DNA of 64,000 nt from Hymenobacter sedentarius (lineage in GTDB: Bacteria; Bacteroidota; Bacteroidia; Cytophagales; Hymenobacteraceae): positions 620,001 to 684,000 of the forward strand of contig NZ_CP013909.1 of assembly GCF_001507645.1 (NCBI RefSeq). Reading direction: 5' to 3'. The position numbers were made by a program, and so were the translations under genes. Shown here one piece after another: positions 54,253 through 60,812 of the stretch (within the stretch, counting starts at the first letter, position 1; the number at the start of each line of letters is the position of its first letter). Below the pieces are notes generated by a model. The model saw nothing but the letters and a program-made list of their open reading frames with translations, had not been told where the DNA came from and searched no databases.

Positions 54253-55584
54253 TTACTCGTCGGCTACGCCGTCGCGGCCGGCATTGCGGCGCGGGGCACC
54301 GTGGTCGGCGGCATTGTCGTCGCCGGTAGCGCTGCGGTTTTCCTCGCGGGCAGCCGAACCGAAATTCGCGTCCCGGTCTTCGGCGCGCTGCTCGCCTTGG
54401 GCGGGTGAGCCAGCCTTGCTGCCGGGGCGGCTGTCGTCGTACGCATCGTTGTAGGAGCCCCCGCGCGAACCGTGGCCCTGGTCCGAGTCGCCGCCATTGG
54501 CCTGCACGTAGCCGTTGCGGTCGTCGCCGGTGCGGAAGTTCGGGGACTGCCGGGGTTCCTCGCGGCCGCGGTCGCCGTAGCCCAGGCTACTGGCGGGGCG
54601 CTGGCCGCGCTGGTCGGGTACTTCGGGGTCGTTGGTAGAATACCCGGGGTGTTGTTCCTCGCGCTGGCCTTGCTTGTCGAAGCCCGCTTGCGCCGGCAGG
54701 TAGTCTTCCGTCTGGTTGCGGCGGTCGGGACTGGTGGGGCTGCTGGCGTGGGCCGGGGTGGCGATACCAGCGGCGGCTTCTCCGCGCAGGGAGGTGTGGC
54801 CGTAGTCTTCCGCAAAGCCGCTGTCCCGGGTGGGGGCCGAGCCGTTGTCGTTTTGGTACGCGCTGTTCACGTCGGCGCGGTTGGGCTGGTTTCGGTTGTC
54901 GGCGTTGGGGCCGTTGTACCGCTCGCCTTGCAAGTGGCCGGGGTCGGCGGCAGCGCCTGAGGTATTGGCGGCGGGAGTGCCGCGTTCAAAGCCGTATTCG
55001 TGCCGCGGGTCGGGGCGCTCGTCGCGGCCGTCGTAGGCGCGGTAGGCATTGTCCTGGTGCCCGGGGCGGCCGGGGCCGCCGTAGTAGCGGTCCTCCGGCG
55101 TGTTGTGCGGCTCGTAATCGGCCAGCCGGTTTTGGTTGCCGAAGCCGCCGTGGGTGGTTCCGCCCAAATCCTGGGCCCCAAACTCGCCGCGGTTCGGGTC
55201 GCTGTCCTGGTTGTCGCGGCGGGGCTGGTCGTGGTAGCTGCCCTGGGTGCTGTTGCTGAAATTGCCGCCGTAAGTCCCCAGCGGCGTGAGGTCGTCGGGG
55301 TTGGCGGGCCGGTTCTCTTCCTGCTCATTTTCGGCCCCTAGGGCGCCTTCTGCCACGCTCAATTCCGCCTCCGCCAGTTCTTCACTCGACGGCGGAGTCT
55401 CCGGCAAATGAGCACGCAAGCTGCTGCCAGGGGCGGCGCTTGGCCGCGCGGGCGGGCCGCCGGGGATGCCCACGCCTGCGTTAGGTAACGTGTGCTTAGC
55501 GGCCGTGTTACCCACTGGCCCGTCAATGCGGTTGCCCGCAATGTCGTTGGACTCGGTATTCAGGTTTGTTTCCTCGTTTTCCAT
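54253..55584 (-). CDS. Large disordered hydrophilic protein, function unknown
   Basis: A 443-residue cytosolic protein almost without hydrophobic residues: rich in Asp, Asn, Gly, Arg, Pro and Gln, with only scattered Tyr (for example NRLADYEPHNTPEDRYYGG and GYGDRGREEPRQSPNFRTG). There are no domains, signal peptide, membrane segment or exact repeats. The composition (high Gly, strongly hydrophilic, disordered) fits the general definition of hydrophilins and LEA-like proteins that protect against desiccation or freezing; this is inference. It is on the strand opposite the csp gene, which diverges from it. Confidence 0.72.
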   Translation of the reverse strand: MENEETNLNTESNDIAGNRIDGPVGNTAAKHTLPNAGVGIPGGPPARPSAAPGSSLRAHLPETPPSSEELAEAELSVAEGALGAENEQEENRPANPDDLTPLGTYGGNFSNSTQGSYHDQPRRDNQDSDPNRGEFGAQDLGGTTHGGFGNQNRLADYEPHNTPEDRYYGGPGRPGHQDNAYRAYDGRDERPDPRHEYGFERGTPAANTSGAAADPGHLQGERYNGPNADNRNQPNRADVNSAYQNDNGSAPTRDSGFAEDYGHTSLRGEAAAGIATPAHASSPTSPDRRNQTEDYLPAQAGFDKQGQREEQHPGYSTNDPEVPDQRGQRPASSLGYGDRGREEPRQSPNFRTGDDRNGYVQANGGDSDQGHGSRGGSYNDAYDDSRPGSKAGSPAQGEQRAEDRDANFGSAAREENRSATGDDNAADHGAPRRNAGRDGVADE

Positions 55585-55718
55585 GGCCTGCGAAGCGCTT
55601 TTGAGTCAGTAAAAAGGGTGAACTCTCTTTCTATACGCGCCCTCCAAGCCGTTGTTTTACCAAGCGCTGCGCCCGCGCCCTTCGCCAGGCCAGGGCCGGA
55701 CCATTCGGCGCCCTATTT

Positions 55719-55726
55719 TACCTTTG
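55719..55726 (+). promoter_or_regulatory. -7 box TACCTTTG for the cold-shock gene
   Basis: Exact TAnnTTTG match; a start site near 55733 would give a ~98-base leader to the ATG at 55831, as expected for cold-shock mRNAs. Confidence 0.6.
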
Positions 55727-55830
55727 CGGAGCTTGCGCCCTTACGCGCCTTTTAATCCGGCCGCCAACCAACCGCGAACGGAGGCCGTTATGGCAGCGCC
55801 CGCTTCATTTTTTTACCCCTCTACACGCAC

Positions 55831-56025
55831 ATGCTCACCGGCACCGTTAAGTTTTTCGACGACACCAAAGGCTTCGGCTTCATCGTCGCCGACGACAATC
55901 AGGAAGAAATATTCGTCCACCAAACCGGCCTCATCCACGAAATTCAGGAAGGCGACCGGGTTCAGTTCAATATCAAAGCCGGCAAAAAAGGCCCTAACGC
56001 GGTGGACGTAACCCGCCTGCAATAG
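55831..56025 (+). CDS. cspA: Cold-shock domain protein
   Basis: A 64-residue single cold-shock domain. Both RNA-binding motifs are present: RNP1 KGFGFI (residues 13-18) and RNP2 EIFVHQ (residues 26-31), in a five-stranded OB fold, slightly shorter than E. coli CspA (70). It binds single-stranded nucleic acid and acts as an RNA chaperone. The leader of about 100 bases may carry structural regulation, which cannot be judged by eye. Confidence 0.92.
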   Translation: MLTGTVKFFDDTKGFGFIVADDNQEEIFVHQTGLIHEIQEGDRVQFNIKAGKKGPNAVDVTRLQ

Positions 56026-56110
56026 CAGAAAGCCCACTCCATTAGAAGTAGCGTCGTTGAGCTAAAAGCTCATCAGCAGTGCATAGAGAACCAGTTCTCT
56101 GCACCAATCC

Positions 56111-56209
56111 AATCGGCTGTCATGTAGACCGCAGCGAAGCATCTTCTCACGCTCCAACGATTTGTTCTAACTTGATAAGATGCTTCGCTGCGCTCTGCAT
56201 GACAGCCGA
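56111..56209. repeat. Inverted repeat of dispersed type
   Basis: A 34-bp inverted repeat with few mismatches: atcggctgtcatg...gcgaagcatctt (56111-56144) and aagatgcttcgc...catgacagccgat (56176-56209). A third, partial copy of the same unit follows at about 56226-56258 (gagatgcttcgac...cagcatgacc). The unit GTCATG-CAGAGCGCAGCGAAGCATCTT-like is known from Hymenobacter-like intergenic regions. The flanking 56026-56110 holds nothing else I can name. Confidence 0.65.
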
Positions 56210-56277
56210 TTAGATTACTCTCGCGGGAGAGATGCTTCGACAAGCTCAGCATGACCGGCTAGTGTCATCATGACTAG

Positions 56278-56342
56278 CCGTTGGCTCAACAAGAAAGGCC
56301 GGCTCCACATTATGGAGCCGGCCTTTCTTGTTGGGCCAACGG
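56278..56342 (-). terminator. 30-bp hairpin terminating gldH
   Basis: Almost perfect stem ccgttggctcaacaagaaagg... (56278-56307) and complement (56313-56342) with a 5-base loop; its end touches the gldH stop codon. Confidence 0.8.
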
Positions 56343-56834
56343 CTACTTCTTATCCACGTGCTTAGCTACCCGCACGCCCACGGCCATGAGGCCAGGCAGC
56401 TGGTCCTGGCGCATGTACTGTTCCAGGGTCAGGGTATAGTTGCCGGGTTTGGCGAAGTGCTGCTTGGGCAAAGCCAGCAGCTGAATGTCGTAGATATCGC
56501 CGGTTCCGCTGCCTTTGGGCTCGCCGGTTTTGGGGTCCATCAGCAGCATTTGGTGTAGCAGGGGTGCGCCTACGCGGCCGGTGGGGCCGGTGAGGGTGTG
56601 CTTCACATACAGGTTGTAAAACCCGTAGGAGGAAGCGTGGCGCACGTTGAAATACACGTCGTAGCGCGCCGCCGTGTCCTGAATGGCGAAGGTGAAAGCC
56701 GGCTTTTGCTGCACGTCCCAGGAATAATTTGGGAAGTCAATGTTCTGCTCAAACACCCGATTGGGGTCACAGGCCGTGAGCACGCACAGTAGCCCGGCGG
56801 CCGTGGCCAATCGGAATGCAAAGCGTTGGTTCAT
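56343..56834 (-). CDS. gldH: Gliding motility lipoprotein GldH
   Basis: A 163-residue lipoprotein. ATG 56834 gives a signal ending in lipobox LTAC, Cys about 22, followed by DPN. GldH motifs are visible: VFEQNIDFPNYSWDVQQKPAF near the start, YDVYFNVRHASSYGFYNLYV, and GDIYDIQLLALPKQHFAKPGNYTLTLEQYMRQDQLPG near the end. GldH is one of the Gld lipoproteins needed for gliding in flavobacteria; many Cytophagales retain it with uncertain motility. It follows ricT by about 130 bases on the same strand, the arrangement usual in this phylum. Confidence 0.92.
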   Translation of the reverse strand: MNQRFAFRLATAAGLLCVLTACDPNRVFEQNIDFPNYSWDVQQKPAFTFAIQDTAARYDVYFNVRHASSYGFYNLYVKHTLTGPTGRVGAPLLHQMLLMDPKTGEPKGSGTGDIYDIQLLALPKQHFAKPGNYTLTLEQYMRQDQLPGLMAVGVRVAKHVDKK

Positions 56835-56965
56835 ATAGTAGGTCGTCAGTAGTGGCGAGGGGCCGTTGTCGGAAGGCAAAGAAAGCTTTGGTAGCGCTTA
56901 CATCCGCGCTACTACTTTGCCTTCTGACCAACAGGTCCATTGACAGTTCAAGCAAATGGCACTAA

Positions 56966-58708
56966 TCAGGAGCCAGCCGGGGCAGGAGCTGGCGCGGGAG
57001 CGGCGCTGCCGTCACCGGCCGGTCCACGGCCACCGCGGCGGTTGTTGCGCCCACCGCGGCCTTCGCGGCGCTCGCCGCCTTCGGCCCGGCGCTCTCCTGC
57101 CCCAGCCTCACGCCGGGGCCGGGCTTCGCCGCCGCCTTCAGCAGCTGGGCGGGGTGTCGCGTTGGCATCGGGGCGGCGCGTAGAGTCGGAACGGCGGTTG
57201 CGGCCACCATCGGGCCGGGGCTCGCCGGCCTCGCCCTCGGGGCGGGGGGCGTCGCTTCGGCCTCGGCCGTTGCGGCGGTTCAGGGGGCGGGCGGCGGCCC
57301 CGCGGCGGCCGCGCTGCTCGGGCACATCACCCAAGGCTGGTACCGGGTTGTCTATATCGCCGGGGCCGGGGCTGGTCATTTGCTCTGGCGGGCGGGGGCC
57401 CCCGGGAGCGGCGCCCGCCGGACGGCGGCCGTCGCGCGGAACCCGGCCTTCGCGAACTTCCCGGGGTTCGCGGGGCGGGCGGGCTTCGCGGGGTGCGGCG
57501 GCGCCTTCAGCGGCAGCCGCACGGGGTTCGCGCGGCTCGCGGCCTTCGCGGGGAGCACGGCTTTCGGCGTCAGCTTCGCCGCGGCTTTTCTTGCGCTTGG
57601 GGCGCTTGCTGCCCGACTTGATTTTGCCATCCAAGCGGTCGAGGTTGCCCTCCACAATGGCCGATACTTCGGGCTCGGGGGCTTCTTCGCGGGGCGGCAG
57701 CAGGCTTTCGATTACTTCGCCGCGCTTGTTCATTTCCAGCAGCTCGCGCACGCGGGCCGTATCCAGCATCACCCAGTTGTTGTCGCCTTTAAAGGCAAAC
57801 CACATGCGGCGGCGGAAGATGTCGGTTTTCTGCAAGAAAGCCTCGCCCTTGCTGGTTTTCAGGGGGCGCTGCACCTGCGGAATGTCCTTCAGGGCGTCGA
57901 GGTAGGCGTCGAGCTCGTAGTTGAGGCAGCACTTGAGGCGGCCGCACTGGCCGGCCAGCTTCTGCGGGTTCAGGCTCAGGTTTTGGTAGCGGGCGGCCGT
58001 GGTGCTCACGGTTTTGAAGTCCTGCAGCCAGGTGGAGCAGCACAGCTCGCGGCCGCACACGCCGATGCCGCCGATGCGGCCGGCTTCCTGGCGCAGCGAT
58101 ATCTGGCGCATTTCCACGCGCACCCGGAACTCGTCGGCCAGGCGCCGAATCAGCTCCCGGAAGTCGACCCGGTCTTCGGCCGAGTAGTAAAACAGGGCGC
58201 GGGTGCGGTCGGCCTGGTACTCCACGTCGCTCAGCTTCATGCGCAGGCGCAGCTCGCCCACCATGGCCCGGGCCCGGAACATGGTGCCGTTTTCCAGGTC
58301 GCGCACGGCTTCCCAGCGCTCCACGTCTTCGGGGGTGGCAATGCGCAGGATGCTGCGGATTTCCTTGGAGTCGGTGGGCACTTTCTTTTTGCGCATCTGC
58401 AGGCGCACCAGCTCGCCCTTTAGGCTCACGTGGCCCAGGTGCCAGCCGCTGCCAGCGGCATCTACCACCACGGCATCGCCCGTGAACAGCGGCAGGCGCT
58501 GGTCGTTGCGCATAAACTCTTTACGGCCGCCCTTAAAGCGGACTTCTACGATATCGAACCCGGCAAAGGAGTCGGGTACTTCTACGTCCTGCAGCCAATC
58601 GAATACATTGAGGCGGTTGCAGCCGCCGGTGCTACAGCCCCCGTTGGATTTGCAGCCGCCCGGCTTGGTGCCGCAGCCCCCGCCAGAAGAACATGATGAA
58701 CAAGCCAC
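56966..58708 (-). CDS. ricT: RicT/YaaT (PSP1) family protein with a long Arg-rich tail
   Basis: A 580-residue protein, about 200 longer than typical RicT. The N-terminus is Cys/Gly-rich (CSSCSSGGGCGTKPGGCK). The PSP1 domain (about 45-330) carries RALFYYSAEDRVDFRELIR, GIGVCGRELCCSTWLQDF and CGRLKCCLNYEL, whose cysteines hold an Fe-S cluster in Bacillus RicT. From about residue 370 the tail is disordered and rich in Arg, Pro, Gly and Glu (REPREPRAAAAEG ... GRGGRNNRRGGRGPAG) with RGG boxes, suggesting RNA binding. RicT partners with RNase Y in Bacillus; its role here is inferred. TAnnTTTG box at 58767-58774. Confidence 0.88.
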   Translation of the reverse strand: MACSSCSSGGGCGTKPGGCKSNGGCSTGGCNRLNVFDWLQDVEVPDSFAGFDIVEVRFKGGRKEFMRNDQRLPLFTGDAVVVDAAGSGWHLGHVSLKGELVRLQMRKKKVPTDSKEIRSILRIATPEDVERWEAVRDLENGTMFRARAMVGELRLRMKLSDVEYQADRTRALFYYSAEDRVDFRELIRRLADEFRVRVEMRQISLRQEAGRIGGIGVCGRELCCSTWLQDFKTVSTTAARYQNLSLNPQKLAGQCGRLKCCLNYELDAYLDALKDIPQVQRPLKTSKGEAFLQKTDIFRRRMWFAFKGDNNWVMLDTARVRELLEMNKRGEVIESLLPPREEAPEPEVSAIVEGNLDRLDGKIKSGSKRPKRKKSRGEADAESRAPREGREPREPRAAAAEGAAAPREARPPREPREVREGRVPRDGRRPAGAAPGGPRPPEQMTSPGPGDIDNPVPALGDVPEQRGRRGAAARPLNRRNGRGRSDAPRPEGEAGEPRPDGGRNRRSDSTRRPDANATPRPAAEGGGEARPRREAGAGERRAEGGERREGRGGRNNRRGGRGPAGDGSAAPAPAPAPAGS

Positions 58709-58766
58709 TAGCTAAAAAATATATAGTTGAGGGAAATTAAAATTTCCACGAAAATTCGGTTCCTAG

Positions 58767-58774
58767 CAAAGATA
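58767..58774 (-). promoter_or_regulatory. -7 box TATCTTTG for ricT-gldH
   Basis: Exact match on the reverse strand, 59 bases before the ricT start. The rest of the gap 58709-59086 is A/T-rich with no supportable gene; it must also hold the promoter of the M57 protease gene at 59087, for which no exact TAnnTTTG box was found. Confidence 0.6.
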
Positions 58775-59086
58775 CGAAATTCGACAGGCGCACCCCCGGC
58801 TGCCTGAAGTTGGGCTATACACGCACGCTCTGGGAAGCCAGCCAAAGGAAGCGCCGTGATAACGAGTGCAATAAAATAATGGTTTTATGATTTTTAACAG
58901 AATTGTGTAAAATTTTGGCAAATTCAATATCTAGGGATATTCACAAATGCCTCTACTGCTCAAAATTGCAATATTTTCAATAATTTTCGGTCATAGAGCG
59001 AAATCGCTATTGGTGATTACAATAATTCTCCTCTACTTGTGCCCATCCTTTAACCAATTTTCCACCTACCAAACCCCCAACAACCT

Positions 59087-59902
59087 ATGAAAGTCAAAAA
59101 TGTACTTTCCGCTGCCGCCGCTTGCGCCGCCTCCGTCTTGGCAATATCCTCCTGCTCGAAAGAGCAAGAGACCGTAGCCCCGGCCGACAACGCCAAGGTT
59201 TCTCAGGCCGTTCTGAGCCAGATTAAGGACATGGGCCTGACGACGACCGGCATCCAGCGGGTTGCCGGCGGCTACCTCGTCGAAGGCGACATTGTGGTGA
59301 CCGACGAAAACCTGGCCAACAAGCCGAGCTACCAGATGATGCGCGTGGGCGGCGAAGAACAGTACCGCACCACCAACCTGGTGAGCGTGGGCTCGGGCCG
59401 CACCGTTAGCGTGCGCGTTTCCACGGCCTTGCCCTCGGCCTACGTGACGGCGACCGACGAAGCCATTCGCCGCTACAATGCCCAGAGCTTGCTCATCCGC
59501 TTTACCCGCGTGACGTCGGGCGGGGAAATTGTGCTGAACCAAGCCCCTTCGGGCTCCAGCTACCTGGCCTCGGCCGGTTTTCCCTCGGGCGGCAACCCCT
59601 ACTACCAGGTGCTGGTTAACTCCGGCGCCATCGGCACGGCCAATGCCAGCACATACATTGCTACCATCCTCTCGCACGAGATGGGGCATTGCATTGGCTT
59701 CCGCCACACCGACTACATGGACCGTTCGTATAGCTGCGGCGGTGCTTACTCCAACGAAGGTGCCAGCACCGTGGGCGCCATCCTGATTCCCGGTACGCCC
59801 AGCGCCGCCGACCCCAACTCGTGGATGCTGGCCTGCATCGGCTCGGGCGTGAACCGTCCCTTCAACACCAACGACGTAACGGCCCTGCGCTACGTGTACT
59901 AG
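59087..59902 (+). CDS. M57-family zinc metalloprotease lipoprotein
   Basis: A 271-residue secreted protease. The signal peptide ends in lipobox ISSC (Cys about 23), followed by SKEQETVAP. A propeptide of about 70 residues (VSQAVLSQIKDMGLTTTG ... EEQYRTTNLVS) precedes the catalytic domain, YVTATDEAIRRYNAQSLLIRF. The zinc site is HEMGHCIGFRH (His197, Glu198, His201, His207), the dual-action HEIGH type of MEROPS M57. A long hairpin follows. An inactivated tandem copy lies downstream. Confidence 0.9.
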   Translation: MKVKNVLSAAAACAASVLAISSCSKEQETVAPADNAKVSQAVLSQIKDMGLTTTGIQRVAGGYLVEGDIVVTDENLANKPSYQMMRVGGEEQYRTTNLVSVGSGRTVSVRVSTALPSAYVTATDEAIRRYNAQSLLIRFTRVTSGGEIVLNQAPSGSSYLASAGFPSGGNPYYQVLVNSGAIGTANASTYIATILSHEMGHCIGFRHTDYMDRSYSCGGAYSNEGASTVGAILIPGTPSAADPNSWMLACIGSGVNRPFNTNDVTALRYVY

Positions 59903-59929
59903 CCGGTACCGCTCCCCGATAGCGTTTAG

Positions 59930-59973
59930 AAAACAAGAGGTCCCGGGTCTTTTGACCCGGGACCTCTTGTTTT
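59930..59973 (+). terminator. Terminator of the first M57 gene
   Basis: 20-bp perfect stem aaaacaagaggtcccgggtc (59930-59949) with its complement (59954-59973), 4-base loop, flanked by T residues. Confidence 0.9.
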
Positions 59974-60066
59974 CCAGCCGGTGCCTCCAGCATTTAGCCC
60001 CACTTTAATAAAAATTTTACATTCAGCATTTTCCACCATTTTTCAACCCCACTTTCGACCCATTTC

Positions 60067-60678
60067 ATGAAAATCAAAAACTTACTGTCCGCCACTGCTT
60101 TTGTGCCGTTTCGGCACTAGCGCTTTCCTCCTGCAGCAAAAAAGAGGAGGCCGCTGCCACCCCTACGGCCGTTGGTGAGCTTGTCGAGCCAGTTTCCCGC
60201 GGCGTACTCGGCGGCCATTGACGAAGCCATTCTTCGCTACAACAGCGCCAACCTGCAACTGCACTTCACCCGCGTAGCCAATGACGCCGCTTCTGACCTG
60301 CCCGTGAAGTACTCGGCTGACCTGGGCCCGGGCGTGCTCGGCCAGTCGGGTGGTTTCCCGAGCAGCGCCGGCAACCCCGCACCGGGTTTCACGCTGGTGC
60401 CCAACGTGATTAACAGCACGAACACCAATTACATTGGCACCATCATGGCCCACGAGATGGGTCACTGCATCGGCATGCGCCACACCGACTACTACAACCG
60501 TCAGTACAGCTGCGGCGGTGGTAAATCCAACGAAGGCGCCAGCACCGTAGGCGCTATTCTGATTCCCGGCACGCCGTCGCTGGCCGAGCCTAACTCCTGG
60601 ATGCTGGCTTGCGTGGGCAGCGGCGTTAACCGCCCTTTCACCGCCAACGACCTCACGGCCTTGAACTACATCTACTAG
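60067..60678 (+). pseudogene. Decayed tandem copy of the M57 protease
   Basis: The start (MKIKNLLSATA) parallels the first copy, but a frameshift near 60100 sends it into a stop at 60118. The lipobox part (ALALSSCSKKEEAAATPTAVG) continues in another frame, and around 60170 the sequence jumps to the catalytic region of the third segment (SLSSQFPAAYSAAIDEAILRYNSANL). The propeptide (about 70 residues in the intact copy) is missing. The catalytic AHEMGHCIGMRHTDY and the end (VNRPFTANDLTALNYIY) are well preserved, so loss is recent. An internal GTG at 60172 could express an unprocessed, signal-less domain, but that is unlikely to be functional. Confidence 0.8.
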
Positions 60679-60716
60679 TAGCTACGGCTGCTCGTATACT
60701 GTCTTAAGATAGTACG

Positions 60717-60760
60717 ACAACAAAAAGCCCCGGCTCAACTGAGCCGGGGCTTTTTGTTGT
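60717..60760. terminator. Terminator between the M57 copy and the S8 gene
   Basis: 21-bp stem acaacaaaaagccccggctc... (60717-60737) with complement (60740-60760) and a 2-base unpaired apex; T/A tracts at both ends allow use in either direction. Confidence 0.9.
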
Positions 60761-60812
60761 GCCTTGCAATCCGGGGCTGGTGGCTGGGGCTTGGGTCATA
60801 TAGTCGATGGTG

